From Aquibacillus albus (GTDB taxonomy: Bacteria > Bacillota > Bacilli > Bacillales > Amphibacillaceae), in the NCBI RefSeq assembly GCF_016908325.1, contig NZ_JAFBDR010000003.1, positions 244,741 through 308,740 of the forward strand: a stretch of 64,000 nt of DNA, in the 5' to 3' direction. Both the position numbers and the translations under genes were made by a program. The notes under the pieces are model-generated. The model was not told the origin of the DNA. It did not search any database and saw nothing but the letters and a program-made list of their open reading frames with translations. This document shows positions 46,621 through 56,210 of this stretch, piece after piece (the stretch's first letter is position 1; each line of letters starts with the position of its first letter).

Positions 46621-46923
46621 TTATACAATTGGGTCATGAACCGTAACAAGCTTAGTACCATCTGGGAAAGTAGCTTCAATCTGCACACTCTCTATCATTT
46701 CTGGTACACCCTCCATCACATCTTCAGCAGTAAGAACCTTCTTGCCTTCCTGCATCAGCTGTGCGACGGTTTTCCCTTCACGTGCACCCTCCAGCAAATA
46801 ACAGCTAATTAGTGCCATTGCTTCCGGGTAATTTAATTTCAACCCTTTATCTCTCCGTTTTTGTGCTAACTCACCTGCCATAAAAAGAAATAGCTTTTCC
46901 ATCTCAACTGGAGATAATTTCAC
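46621..46923 (-). CDS. ureA: Urease gamma subunit
   Basis: Exactly 100 residues, the family length, from the GTG 9 nt after [36 protein letters not shown] near 32, and [13 protein letters not shown] at the C-terminus. A GTG three codons further upstream is in frame but too close to the ribosome site. Confidence 0.97.
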   Translation of the reverse strand: MKLSPVEMEKLFLFMAGELAQKRRDKGLKLNYPEAMALISCYLLEGAREGKTVAQLMQEGKKVLTAEDVMEGVPEMIESVQIEATFPDGTKLVTVHDPIV

Positions 46924-46940
46924 GCTAATCACTCCTCCAT

Positions 46941-47630
46941 TTAAACACTTAAATAGTGATATACTTCATCGTCATTTATTTCGTCTACCGCCTTTTCATA
47001 TACAACAGATCCATGGTCTATTACATAAATGTAATCAGCGACATTTTTTACGAACTCTAAATCTTGCTCTACAAGTATCATAGAAGTTTGAGATGTTCTT
47101 TTGATATCTAAAATAACCTCTTGAATTTCCTGCACGATATTTGGTTGAATCCCCTCGGTTGGTTCATCTAGTAATAAAAAGGACGGGTTTGCAACCAGTG
47201 CCCTTGCAATAGCTAACTGCTGTTGCTGACCACCACTTAAATCTCCACCATTTCTTTTTTTGAAATCTTTTAAAATAGGAAAATAAGTATATACATCCTC
47301 TTTTATCTTCTTTTCTGTACCCGCCTCTAACCCAACTAATAGATTTTCGTAAACAGTCAATTTAGGAAAAATTTCTCGACCTTGAGGAACATAGCCAATT
47401 CCTTGCTTAGCACGGTGAGAAGGACGTTTTTTTGTTATATCAGTATCCATATAAATCACTTTACCTTTTTTTGGTGGTAAAATACCCATAATCGTTTTTA
47501 ATAAAGTTGTTTTTCCAACCCCATTTCTTCCCATAATGCATACAACTTGATTGTCTTTCACCTGCAAATCGATATCACGAATAACCATGCTTTCATCATA
47601 GCCAGCTTCCAATTCCTGCAACTTTAGCAT
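46941..47630 (-). CDS. urtE: Urea ABC transporter ATP-binding protein UrtE
   Basis: 229-residue LivF-type ATPase. Walker [10 protein letters not shown] near 35, signature [15 protein letters not shown] near 131, Walker [12 protein letters not shown] near 152. Start is the ATG directly after the urtD stop, with AAAGG 9 nt upstream. With UrtD it powers the urtBC permease. The urea assignment rests on its position next to urease. Confidence 0.94.
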   Translation of the reverse strand: MLKLQELEAGYDESMVIRDIDLQVKDNQVVCIMGRNGVGKTTLLKTIMGILPPKKGKVIYMDTDITKKRPSHRAKQGIGYVPQGREIFPKLTVYENLLVGLEAGTEKKIKEDVYTYFPILKDFKKRNGGDLSGGQQQQLAIARALVANPSFLLLDEPTEGIQPNIVQEIQEVILDIKRTSQTSMILVEQDLEFVKNVADYIYVIDHGSVVYEKAVDEINDDEVYHYLSV

Positions 47631-47631
47631 T

Positions 47632-48417
47632 TTAATCAACCTTTCTACCTAAATAAACCTCACGAACTCTGGAATCCTTTTGAACATCTTCCATGCTGCC
47701 TTCAAAAAGAAGCTGTCCTTCATGCATAACAGTTACAACATCCGCATAGTCCTTAACGAAATCCATGTCGTGTTCAACAATTAGCACAGCCCTTTCTTTC
47801 GCTACTTTCGTAATCAATTCACCCGTTTTTTTCCTTTCCGATTTAGACATGCCTGCAATCGGTTCATCTAATAAAACTAAGTCAGGCTCCTGCATCAACA
47901 CCATGGCAATTTCCAACCACTGCTTTTGACCGTGTGCTAAAGAGCCTGCTAAATTGTCCTTCTCCTCCGTTAAACCAATTAATTCAAGCATATCTTCTAG
48001 CTTTCTCTCATCCTCTTGATTATTGTTAGCCTTTATAATAGAAAATAGATTTTTCTTTTGTTTCATCGCAATTTCCAAATTTTCATAAACGGTTAAATGA
48101 TGAAACACAGAAGGTGCCTGAAACTTCCGTGAAATACCTTGATCTACAATTTCATTTTCACTCATTTTTGTAAGATCGTGTTTGTCATTAAAGGTGATTT
48201 TTCCAGTACTAACTCGTGCATTGCCACAAATGACATCCAACAATGTTGTCTTACCGGCACCATTTGGTCCAATTACAAAATGAACAGTGTTTCGATTCAC
48301 TTCAAAATCCAATTCATTAATCGCTTTAAATCCACTAAAGTCAACTGTAATTTTTTTCGACTTCAACACTGCTTGACTCTTTGATGTTGGACTCTTTAAT
48401 ACCTGACTGTTTGACAT
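47632..48417 (-). CDS. urtD: Urea ABC transporter ATP-binding protein UrtD
   Basis: 261-residue LivG-type ATPase. Walker [13 protein letters not shown] near 52, signature [15 protein letters not shown] (variant LAHGQ instead of LSGGQ, characteristic of UrtD) near 159, Walker [12 protein letters not shown] near 181. Starts 77 bp inside the end of urtC with AGGAGG upstream. Confidence 0.94.
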   Translation of the reverse strand: MSNSQVLKSPTSKSQAVLKSKKITVDFSGFKAINELDFEVNRNTVHFVIGPNGAGKTTLLDVICGNARVSTGKITFNDKHDLTKMSENEIVDQGISRKFQAPSVFHHLTVYENLEIAMKQKKNLFSIIKANNNQEDERKLEDMLELIGLTEEKDNLAGSLAHGQKQWLEIAMVLMQEPDLVLLDEPIAGMSKSERKKTGELITKVAKERAVLIVEHDMDFVKDYADVVTVMHEGQLLFEGSMEDVQKDSRVREVYLGRKVD

Positions 48418-49459
48418 CGACCTTTCTCCTCCTTTCCTGAATCATTTCAACTAGTCCCATCAGGCCTTTTGGTAAGAAAACGACGACAATAACAAATAAG
48501 GCGCCTAGAAAATATGTCCAATACTCTGGATACGATTCACTGAATCCTGTTTTGGCCGCATTCACGAATACAGCACCTATTACTGGCCCGATCAACGTAC
48601 CACGGCCACCTAAAGCAACCCATAACACCATCTCAATCGATGGAATAATCCCAATCATTGTTGGCGAAATGATTCCTACCTGCAGAACAAACAGCATCCC
48701 AGCTAAACCAGCTAATCCCCCTGATAACGTATAAACAAACGTCTTATAATTCGAAGGGTTGTATCCAAGAAATCTCATCCTGTTTTCTCCATCACGAACA
48801 CCGACTAACACATTTCCTAACCGCCCTTTTACTAGTTTTCTACACCCTAGAAAAACAGACGCAAGAACGACAACCGTAATTAAATAAATAACCGTTTGTG
48901 TCGATGATGAATTGACGTGAAAGCCAAAGAATGTCTCAAAGTTTGTAACCCCACTAGTACCACCAGTAATGTTTTGTTGACCGATAAACAACGTCACAAC
49001 AACTAGAACAAGTGCTTGAGACAAAATTGTAAAATAAACGCCATTAATACGATTACGGAATGTTAAGTAACCTAACAGAAATGCAATAGCTGCTGGCAAT
49101 AAGATACCTAAAATAATAGCTACAATTGGGTACTGGAAGGGTAACCAAATAAGTGGTAACTCCTGCATTCCACTCCACGTCATAAAATCTGGTAATTTAC
49201 CGCCAGTAGCTTCTAATTTTAAGTACATGGCCATGCAGTAGGCTCCAAGCCCAAAAAAGATACCATGTCCTAAACTTAACACCCCGGTGTAGCCCCACAA
49301 TAAATCTAATCCGATTGCTAAAATAGCAAAAGCTAAGAATTTACCAAGTAAATTTAATCTGAAGTCGGATAAAAAGAGTGGAGCAAGTAACAAAATAAGC
49401 AAAATAAAGGTGAACAACACTTTATTATTAAAAACCGATTGATAGATTGCTTTTTGCAT
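48341..49459 (-). CDS. urtC: Urea ABC transporter permease UrtC
   Basis: 372-residue LivM-type membrane protein with about ten helices and a charged C-terminal tail. [25 protein letters not shown] near 45-69 and [19 protein letters not shown] near 276 are branched-chain-permease signatures. The C-terminal 40 residues are hydrophilic and overlap urtD. Confidence 0.93.
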   Translation of the reverse strand: MQKAIYQSVFNNKVLFTFILLILLLAPLFLSDFRLNLLGKFLAFAILAIGLDLLWGYTGVLSLGHGIFFGLGAYCMAMYLKLEATGGKLPDFMTWSGMQELPLIWLPFQYPIVAIILGILLPAAIAFLLGYLTFRNRINGVYFTILSQALVLVVVTLFIGQQNITGGTSGVTNFETFFGFHVNSSSTQTVIYLITVVVLASVFLGCRKLVKGRLGNVLVGVRDGENRMRFLGYNPSNYKTFVYTLSGGLAGLAGMLFVLQVGIISPTMIGIIPSIEMVLWVALGGRGTLIGPVIGAVFVNAAKTGFSESYPEYWTYFLGALFVIVVVFLPKGLMGLVEMIQERRRKVDVKQSGIKESNIKESSSVEVEKNYS

Positions 49460-49478
49460 AACTCAACGCTCCTAATTT

Positions 49479-50381
49479 TTAATCTAAAGATCTTGAACGT
49501 GACGTAACAAGCCCTGAAGGTCGCCATTGTAAAAAAGCGATAATTAATAAAAATATTAAAACCTTTCCGAGTGATGCATTCGTAACATATTCAAAAACCG
49601 TGTTAAAAAACCCAATGCCTAATGCACCGGCAACTGCACCAAATAATGCACCAACGCCACCGACAACAACAACCATAAATGCGTCAATAATATAATTTGT
49701 TCCAATGGTTGGACCGATAGCTCCTAACAACGTTAAAGCACATCCTGCTACACCTGCAAAACCTGAACCAATAGCAAACGTAATTAAATCTACTTTTCTA
49801 GTAGAAACACCTAAACACTCTGCCATCTGACGATTTTGCATCACCGCTCTTACCCTTCTACCGCTAGAAGTTCTGTAAAAGTAGTAATAAATACTTACCA
49901 AGCAAACGATTGACAGCCCAATAATAAATAGGCGCGAATAAGGAAATAAAAGTGTCCCTACTTCCAGTCCCCCATTTAAAAAGCTTGGACTTTGAACACC
50001 AACGTTAGGTGCTCCAAAAATAGACCTGGCCAACTGTTGAAGCATCAGTCCGACTCCCCAAGTAGCAAGCAAACTGTCTAAAGGACGCCGGTATAAAAAG
50101 CGAATAAGAGAAAATTCTAAAATCATGCCGACTCCTGCTGCTATTAGAAGAGCAATTGGAATAGAAAGAATAAAGTATAAATCAAAATATTGCTGAGGGG
50201 CATAGTTTAGAAAGAGGTTTTGCATGACATAAGTAACATATGCACCAATCATAATTAGTTCGCCATGAGCCATATTAATTACATTCATCAATCCAAATGT
50301 TATTGCAAGCCCTAAGGCTATTAATAAGAGAATCGAACCAAGACTTAACCCATTAAATAGTGTAAGGATGATTTGAGTCAC
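49479..50381 (-). CDS. urtB: Urea ABC transporter permease UrtB
   Basis: 300-residue LivH-type membrane protein with about eight helices. [27 protein letters not shown] near 22-48 and [20 protein letters not shown] near 237 are the permease motifs. 19 bp upstream of urtC. Confidence 0.94.
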   Translation of the reverse strand: MTQIILTLFNGLSLGSILLLIALGLAITFGLMNVINMAHGELIMIGAYVTYVMQNLFLNYAPQQYFDLYFILSIPIALLIAAGVGMILEFSLIRFLYRRPLDSLLATWGVGLMLQQLARSIFGAPNVGVQSPSFLNGGLEVGTLLFPYSRLFIIGLSIVCLVSIYYYFYRTSSGRRVRAVMQNRQMAECLGVSTRKVDLITFAIGSGFAGVAGCALTLLGAIGPTIGTNYIIDAFMVVVVGGVGALFGAVAGALGIGFFNTVFEYVTNASLGKVLIFLLIIAFLQWRPSGLVTSRSRSLD

Positions 50382-50469
50382 CGTAACTCTCCTTTCTTTA
50401 ACAAAAAAGAAAAAGGAAGAGGAAGAAGAATCTATTATTCGACTACCCCAACCCCTCCCTGTTTTTCTA

Positions 50470-51771
50470 TTACTGACTTAATGCTTCACTTAACTCACTT
50501 GCCCAATCATAACCTTCTAAGTACGGATCTGGCTTCAATGGCTCACCTGAATTCCAAAGCTCATCAATTTGACCATCACTACGTACTTCACCGATTCTTA
50601 CTGTCTTATAGACGTGTTGGTTATCCCCATCAATTTTGACAGGACCACCCGGAGCATCAAATTCAATACCTTTTGCAGCTTCTTTAACTGCATCGACATC
50701 TGTCGTTCCTGCTGCTTCTACAGCTTTCGCCCATAAATATACTCCAAAGTAACCTGCTTCAATTGGATCCGCAGTTACGGCATCATCACCGTACTCCGCT
50801 TTATAATTTGCTACAAACTCTTCATTTTCAGGTGTATCGGTAGTCTGATAATAGTTCCAGCTTGTAAGATGTCCTTCAATGACATCTGCCCCGATTCCTT
50901 TAATTTCTTCTTCTGCAACACTTACGGAAAGCACAGTAATGTCATCCGAAGTAATTCCCGCATCACTCAATTGCTTAAAGAACGCAACATTACTGTCACC
51001 ATTTAATGTATTGAAAATAACTTCTGGCTGCTCGCTTTTAATTTTTGCAATGATTGTATTGTAATCCGTATGACCTAGTGGCGTGTACTCTTCCGCTAAC
51101 AACTCGCCACCTTCAGCTTCTAGCTGAGCTTTGATAGCTGCGTTTGCCGTTCTAGGAAATACATAATCAGATCCTAGAAGGAAAAATTTCGTTCCACGAT
51201 TTTCTAATAACCAGCTGACTGCAGGAACAATTTGCTGGTTAGGTGCAGCACCTGTATAGAAAATATTCGGAGATGCTTCCATGCCTTCATATTGAACTGG
51301 GTACCAGAGCAGGCCATTATTTTCTTCAACTACTGGAAGCATTGCTTTACGACTAGCCGAAGTCCATCCACCAAATATGGTTGCTACCTCATCTTGTTGT
51401 AATAATTTTTTTGCTTTTTCTGCAAAGGTAGGCCAATCAGATGCACCATCTTCAATGATAGGCTCTAATTGCTTACCTAGAACACCACCATTTTCATTAA
51501 TCTCTTTAATGGCAAGTAACTCCGAATCACGGACTGAAGTTTCGCTAATTGCCATTGTTCCACTTAAGGAATGTAAGATACCAACTTTGATTGTGTCTTC
51601 ATCTTCACTAGAGGTTTCTTCTGTTTCGGTTGTCTCTTCTGTTTCCGTTTCTGTTTCATCTTCCTCAGGATCTGTAGCGTTAGCGGCATTGTCTGCTGCC
51701 GAACATGCTACAAGCATAGAAAAAACCAAACCAACAATGAGTAGTAAAAAATAGTGTGTTTTCTTTCTCAA
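50470..51771 (-). CDS. urtA: Urea-binding lipoprotein UrtA
   Basis: 433-residue periplasmic-binding-type lipoprotein. Signal with lipobox LVACS (Cys near 23), then an acidic linker ([12 protein letters not shown], residues about 36-60), typical of halophile exported proteins, then a type I binding fold ([54 protein letters not shown]). First gene of the urt-ure cluster. An 88-bp gap separates it from urtB. Confidence 0.95.
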   Translation of the reverse strand: MRKKTHYFLLLIVGLVFSMLVACSAADNAANATDPEEDETETETEETTETEETSSEDEDTIKVGILHSLSGTMAISETSVRDSELLAIKEINENGGVLGKQLEPIIEDGASDWPTFAEKAKKLLQQDEVATIFGGWTSASRKAMLPVVEENNGLLWYPVQYEGMEASPNIFYTGAAPNQQIVPAVSWLLENRGTKFFLLGSDYVFPRTANAAIKAQLEAEGGELLAEEYTPLGHTDYNTIIAKIKSEQPEVIFNTLNGDSNVAFFKQLSDAGITSDDITVLSVSVAEEEIKGIGADVIEGHLTSWNYYQTTDTPENEEFVANYKAEYGDDAVTADPIEAGYFGVYLWAKAVEAAGTTDVDAVKEAAKGIEFDAPGGPVKIDGDNQHVYKTVRIGEVRSDGQIDELWNSGEPLKPDPYLEGYDWASELSEALSQ

Positions 51772-51851
51772 AAATTGTCCCCTCCTAAAATAATGTTAAT
51801 TTATCTTACAAAAAGAAGGTTATCAGAGGTAAACAACCCATTCTAGGCTTT

Positions 51852-51868
51852 TGTCAGAAAATCTAACA
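51852..51868. promoter_or_regulatory. TnrA/GlnR-type box upstream of urtA
   Basis: TGTCAGAAAATCTAACA fits TGTNAN7TNACA perfectly, centred about 90 bp upstream of the urtA start. In B. subtilis TnrA and GlnR use this site to control urease and other nitrogen genes. Confidence 0.75.
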
Positions 51869-52075
51869 ACATTTTTTCGATTATTCTGAATTTTCCGACG
51901 TTTAATGAAGCGTTTACATGATTGCTACAACCACGTTCATAATGATTTCATTCACAAGCACTTTTCACAAAATCACACTCGATATCTCTTGAAACCAAGA
52001 TAAATATTACAACAAAGCAACAAATGAATCGCTAAAACTAACAATAGAACCCCTTCCCTTTGAAAGGAAACCCAA

Positions 52076-52124
52076 ATCGACAAAACATGACAAATCAGGC
52101 GGCGCCTGTCACCACCCTATTTTT
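52076..52124. repeat. Dispersed TTCGACAAA-type palindrome, copy E
   Basis: ATCGACAAAACATGACAAAT followed by CAGGCGGCGCCTGTCACCACC and a T-run. A degenerate copy of the family. Confidence 0.55.
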
Positions 52125-52213
52125 GTTTCATGAAAAACCGCATCTATGCAGGTATTTTCATTTTTATACAGAATGGTTATGGTATTATTTCATTTTAAAA
52201 GGAGAGGAAAATA

Positions 52214-53227
52214 ATGATTAGAGTTGCAATGTTGAGTAAGTGGCACGTTCATGCAAAGGATTATCTTAAGCAAGCATTACATATTCCTGATATCGAGGTA
52301 ACGTTAGTTTGGGATGAGAATAAAGACCGTGGTGAGGCTTGGGCAAGGGAAATTGGTGTGCCTTTTGAGCCCGATTTAAATAAAGCGCTTACAGAACATC
52401 CTGTTGATGCAGTGGTTATTGATACACCAACAAACATGCATAAGGAAGTAATCTTAACAGCCGCTAAACACAAAAAGCATATCTTCACAGAAAAAGTGCT
52501 TTCCTTCGATATCAATGATTGTGAGGAAATCTTTAAAGCTGTGGAAGAAAATCATGTACAACTAATGGTATCCTTGCCAAGATTAACGGAGAACTATTAC
52601 TTATACGCGCAACAAGCATTGGATGAAGGACTACTCGGTCGGTTAACTTCTGTACGATGTCGTTTTGCTCATAATGGTGCGGTTCCTACGAATGAAAACC
52701 CAAATGGCTGGTTACCATCCCATTTTTTTGATGCGGAACGATGTGGCGGAGGAGCATTTATTGACTTAGGTGCTCACCCTATCTATTTGTCCAACCGATT
52801 AGCTGGCCCCGCCAAAGCAGTAACAGCTCGTCTTACTACTAATCTAAATTCTTATCAAGTGGATGATAATGCAGTAGCAATCGTCGAATTTCAATCTGGT
52901 GCACTCGGAATGCTTGAAACTAGCTTCGTTTCAAGCGGTAGCCCGTTTCAGTTAGAGTTATATGGAACAGAAGGAACGGTAATGATTGAAGACAATCAAA
53001 TGAAAATACAAAGCAATAAACTGAAGGAAAAAGGTTGGATCACACCTACGAATATCCCTGAACCTTTACCAATGCCAATGGAACAATGGATCGATGCGAT
53101 TAAAAATCAGACATATCCAACTATAACTAATGAAGATGTATTTCAATTAACACAAATTAACCAAGCCGCCGCTCTCTCTCATCAACAAAATAGAAGAGTT
53201 ACTATTTCTTCACTAAATGAATCATGA
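52214..53227 (+). CDS. Gfo/Idh/MocA family oxidoreductase
   Basis: 337 residues, NAD(P)-binding domain at the N-terminus (VAMLSKWHVHAKDYL; unusual in lacking a clear GxGxxG), catalytic-site region FTEKVLSFD near 95 where EKP is replaced by EKV, then the substrate domain (CGGGAFIDLGAHPIYLSNRL near 176-195). Substrate unknown. RBS AGGAGAGG. Divergent from urtA with no functional link that I can see. Confidence 0.88.
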   Translation: MIRVAMLSKWHVHAKDYLKQALHIPDIEVTLVWDENKDRGEAWAREIGVPFEPDLNKALTEHPVDAVVIDTPTNMHKEVILTAAKHKKHIFTEKVLSFDINDCEEIFKAVEENHVQLMVSLPRLTENYYLYAQQALDEGLLGRLTSVRCRFAHNGAVPTNENPNGWLPSHFFDAERCGGGAFIDLGAHPIYLSNRLAGPAKAVTARLTTNLNSYQVDDNAVAIVEFQSGALGMLETSFVSSGSPFQLELYGTEGTVMIEDNQMKIQSNKLKEKGWITPTNIPEPLPMPMEQWIDAIKNQTYPTITNEDVFQLTQINQAAALSHQQNRRVTISSLNES

Positions 53228-53236
53228 CCCTTCATT

Positions 53237-53270
53237 GGAAAAACCGGGCAAAGCGCGCCCGGTTTTTCTA
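53237..53270 (+). terminator. Terminator after oxidoreductase gene
   Basis: GAAAAACCGGGC / GCCCGGTTTTTC stem-loop with T-rich tail, 10 nt after the stop codon. Confidence 0.9.
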
Positions 53271-53283
53271 TTTTTTCTCAGTC

Positions 53284-53301
53284 AAGGGGTCTGACCCCTA
53301 T
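53284..53301. repeat. GGGGTCTGACCCC palindrome, copy F
   Basis: AAGGGGTCTGACCCCTAT just after the terminator. Same core as copies at 54216, 54286 and 58214. Confidence 0.6.
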
Positions 53302-53423
53302 TGCATCGGCCCAAATGATGTTTGCCTCAGCACAGACGCGGAATTATTTTCATACAGTGTAATAGACGTTCCATGATCATACATGTTTAATGAATGTCAA
53401 TCTGTAGGAAATATTTTCTAGTA

Positions 53424-53637
53424 CGTGTTCAAAAAGTCGGTAAATTAGAAGCAAGTAGGTCGAGGCGGCGAAGCTTCTAAGGACCGGACTTGCACAGGAT
53501 GTGCTGACTTCTACGTTGTGCACAGGACGTGCACGTGCTTAGTAGAAGTTCCCCTGATGCTTTTCCTACATGAGGACCGGAAGAACGAGCCAAAGAAGAG
53601 ATGTGCCGCTTACCATTTGGTGACTTATTGAACATCA
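53424..53637. repeat. MITE-like element, copy 3 (longest)
   Basis: About 214 bp from CGTGTTCAAAAAGTCGG to GACTTATTGAACATC, with imperfect terminal inverted repeats. Compared with copy 1 it has an extra ~60-bp block containing CACAGGATGTGC / GCACAGGACGTGC repeats. It ends 26 bp before the collagen-like gene and may carry or displace its promoter. Confidence 0.75.
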
Positions 53638-53663
53638 TTTTATAGGGATGAGGAGGCAAATAA

Positions 53664-54125
53664 ATGAATTATTATCACCAGTTCCCATATGTTTCACCAG
53701 AACTACGAGGAACTTATCCAGGTACACCACCACCAGGAGGACCAGGTGCTCCAGGGACACCGGGTATGCCAGGAGGACCTGGGGTTCCAGGAATGCCAGG
53801 TTCTCCAGGAGGGCCGGGAATGCCAGGGATGCCAGGGATGCCAGGGGGGCCAGGTCAAGCTGGTCCACCGACTAGCCCACCACCATCTTTCGTCCCGCAA
53901 GCAGGGCAAGCACAAGGGCAAGCACACCTATTTGCAGTTGATCCAGGTGCAATCCAAGGATGCTTGTATCGCTATACGTATGTGTGGTTAGAAAGAGGCG
54001 AGTCGTTCTGGTTCTATCCAACCTATGTAGGAAGAAGATCTGTTGCAGGCTATAGATGGATTGGATTTACTTGGATATACTTCGGTATTGATTTAGATAG
54101 AATAGAATCTTTCCAATGTTTTTAA
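53664..54125 (+). CDS. Collagen-like protein with conserved aromatic C-terminal domain
   Basis: 153 residues, no signal peptide. Residues about 19-70 are Gly-X-Y triplets rich in Pro and Met ([13 protein letters not shown] ...), able to form a collagen triple helix. A Gln/Ala/Pro linker follows, then a 55-residue domain with two Cys and many aromatics ([21 protein letters not shown] ... FQCF). Similar collagen-like proteins of Bacillaceae occur in spore surface layers, but the C-terminal domain is not one I can name. RBS AGGAGG 8 nt before ATG. Confidence 0.85.
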   Translation: MNYYHQFPYVSPELRGTYPGTPPPGGPGAPGTPGMPGGPGVPGMPGSPGGPGMPGMPGMPGGPGQAGPPTSPPPSFVPQAGQAQGQAHLFAVDPGAIQGCLYRYTYVWLERGESFWFYPTYVGRRSVAGYRWIGFTWIYFGIDLDRIESFQCF

Positions 54126-54204
54126 GGTTTACGTCATGAAAGTGAGCTGCATAGGGAGAGTCACTAGGTATAGAAGTATCGTAAACTAGATAAGAAATAA
54201 AAGA

Positions 54205-54317
54205 GACTGTCCCTTAAGGGTCTGACCCCTCGTTATACCACAACAATTCGTGTTTATTGTTAAAATATCACTAGATGTTGTAGTTGAGGGGTCTGACCCC
54301 TTTACATTTGGGACAGC
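54205..54317. repeat. Paired GGGGTCTGACCCC palindromes (copies G and H) within an outer inverted repeat
   Basis: Two copies (AAGGGTCTGACCCCT at 54216 and GAGGGGTCTGACCCC at 54286) are bracketed by CTGTCCC and GGGACAG. The whole unit lies between the collagen-like gene and hup and ends in AGCTTTTT, so it may also terminate transcription. Confidence 0.6.
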
Positions 54318-54442
54318 TTTTTCATAAGCTTTTTAATGGCACAAATGGTAAATGAATTGTCGTGACCCCTTCTATTACTTGATAATTCAGGTTATATATG
54401 GTAAAAACAAAAAGTAGGTTCTAAAAAAAGGAGAGATACATA

Positions 54443-54721
54443 ATGAATAAAACAGAATTAGTTAATAAGGTTGCTGAAACTTCAGAGTTATCCAAGAAGG
54501 ATGCAGGTAAGGCAGTAGATTCAATTTTTGAAACGATTACAGAAGCACTTTCCAATGGAGATGGCGTTCAGCTAATCGGCTTTGGTAACTTTGAAGTAAG
54601 AGAAAGAGCTGCTCGTAAAGGGCGAAACCCACAAACTGGGGAAGAAATTGAAATCGCCGCAAGTAAAGTACCTGCATTTAAAGCAGGAAAAGGCCTTAAA
54701 GAAGCAGTTGCTAACAAGTAA
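54443..54721 (+). CDS. hup: HU family DNA-binding protein
   Basis: 92-residue histone-like protein: [41 protein letters not shown] (DNA-binding beta arms) and the conserved [14 protein letters not shown]-terminus. Same length as B. subtilis HBsu. Bends and compacts DNA as a dimer. RBS AAAGGAGAG. A possible promoter is TTGATA-17-TAAAAA at 54379-54407. Whether it is the main HU or a second paralogue cannot be told from this window. Confidence 0.96.
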   Translation: MNKTELVNKVAETSELSKKDAGKAVDSIFETITEALSNGDGVQLIGFGNFEVRERAARKGRNPQTGEEIEIAASKVPAFKAGKGLKEAVANK

Positions 54722-54728
54722 TCGTAAT

Positions 54729-54763
54729 AAAACGCTTTGGTGTTGCACCAAAGCGTTTTTCTT
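54729..54763 (+). terminator. Terminator of hup
   Basis: AAACGCTTTGGTG / CACCAAAGCGTTTTT stem-loop, 8 nt after the stop. Confidence 0.92.
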
Positions 54764-54902
54764 TTCATACGTACGTGAAAATTTTATAAGATTTGTGACG
54801 GGCATTTATTCCATTATTCATCAAGCATGAAGTCGTTTACCCGCATTTTTACTAAATAACGTACTAGATGCCAGCATCTGATAAAGGCTTTATTCGACCC
54901 CC

Positions 54903-56033
54903 TTATCTACTAAACTCTGTTTTCGTAACAGTGTATTCGTTTAAAGCGGTTCGGTTTATATCAAAACCAATACCTGGATTTTCCGGAACATGGATTTTAC
55001 CATTGGTCACAATAACCTCTGGTGAAATGATATCTTTTTCCCAATAACGGGAAGAACCTGCCGTATCCCCTGGCAAGGTGAAATTAGCTAAAGTTGTCAA
55101 TGCGATGTTGTGTGCACGACCAACACCTGCTTCTAGCATACCGCCACACCAGACGGCAATGTCGTGATTCTGACAATAATCATGAATTCGAACTGATTCA
55201 CTTAAGCCACCGACTCGTCCAATTTTTATATTGATAATTTTGCAGCTGCCTAATTCAATCGCCCTTCTCGCATCTTCAAAAGAATGAATGCTTTCATCTA
55301 GACAAACAGGCGTTTCCAACTCCCTTTGTAATACGGCATGATCAAAAATATCATCGTGGGCTAATGGCTGTTCAATCATCATCAGGTCCAAATCATCTAA
55401 TTGTTTCAGATGCTCCTTGTCCTTTAATGTATAGGCGGAATTAGCGTCGACCATTAAAGGAAGACCTGGGAATGCTTTTCGAACCTCTCTCATGACCTCT
55501 ACATCCCAGCCTGGCTTCACTTTAATCTTCATCCGCTTATAGCCCTCTGCTGCGAATCCTTCAATGACCGTAAGTAACTCTTTCACCGATGACTGAATTC
55601 CGATACTAATCCCAACATCAATTTCCTTTTTTTCTCCACCTAAAGCAGTTGCTAAAGACTTCCCTTGCCGCTTGGCATAAATATCCCAAACAGCACCTTC
55701 CAATGCTGACTTTGCCATGTTGTTTCTGCGTATCGTAGAAAATCGCGAGTAAACATCGTCTGGATGATCAATTGGTGATTCTAGTAGCATCGGAATCAAA
55801 AAATCCCTCATCATGTGCTCGCTTGTCTGTACAGTCTCCTCGCTGTACCACGGACTGGAAAAAGCTACTGATTCTCCGAAACCTATATTCCCTTTTTCAT
55901 CGATCATTTCTACAACAAAAAATTCTTTGTCATCAAAAGTACCGAAGCTAGTCATAAATGGGCTTTTCAGCTTCATGTTCAATTTATGTAAAATAACCTG
56001 CTCTACCTGTAATGGATCTAAGTTTCTACGCAT
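54903..56033 (-). CDS. Enolase-superfamily N-acylamino acid racemase / o-succinylbenzoate synthase
   Basis: 376 residues, MLE subgroup. Catalytic residues are visible: second Lys of KIKVKPGWD near 172-174, metal ligands Asp in MVDANSAYT near 197, Glu in MIEQPL near 222 and Asp in CLDESIH near 247, and base Lys in NIKIGRVGG near 271. Such proteins racemise N-succinyl or N-acyl amino acids and often also make o-succinylbenzoate for menaquinone. The adjacent M20 hydrolase and absence of other men genes favour the racemase role. RBS AGAGGAAG. Confidence 0.88.
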   Translation of the reverse strand: MRRNLDPLQVEQVILHKLNMKLKSPFMTSFGTFDDKEFFVVEMIDEKGNIGFGESVAFSSPWYSEETVQTSEHMMRDFLIPMLLESPIDHPDDVYSRFSTIRRNNMAKSALEGAVWDIYAKRQGKSLATALGGEKKEIDVGISIGIQSSVKELLTVIEGFAAEGYKRMKIKVKPGWDVEVMREVRKAFPGLPLMVDANSAYTLKDKEHLKQLDDLDLMMIEQPLAHDDIFDHAVLQRELETPVCLDESIHSFEDARRAIELGSCKIINIKIGRVGGLSESVRIHDYCQNHDIAVWCGGMLEAGVGRAHNIALTTLANFTLPGDTAGSSRYWEKDIISPEVIVTNGKIHVPENPGIGFDINRTALNEYTVTKTEFSR

Positions 56034-56081
56034 CTTATCTTCCTCTCATTTTCTTTAGAAAACTTAGCTGGAACCTATTTT

Positions 56082-56101
56082 CCCGGACTTTTTGAACATC
56101 C
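56082..56101. repeat. MITE end remnant
   Basis: CCGGACTTTTTGAACATCC resembles a terminal inverted repeat of the MITE-like family. No second end is nearby. Confidence 0.4.
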
Positions 56102-56210
56102 ACTCTTTTTCAAAATGATAGAAGCTCTGTACCAAGAAGGGGATCCCTATTTGATACGTAGCTACTATCCATTCACCATTCTACTAAAAAGCTGATTTCC
56201 CGTGCTATAA

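Larger units (their letters stand above)
51772..52213. other. Divergent regulatory region of urtA and an oxidoreductase gene
   Basis: 442 bp holding the TnrA/GlnR-type box and palindrome copy E. The rest is AT-rich with no reading frame or RNA structure that I can support. Confidence 0.6.

Noticed and set aside
53477..53659. 60-residue minus-strand frame
   Set aside because: Lies almost entirely inside MITE-like copy 3.
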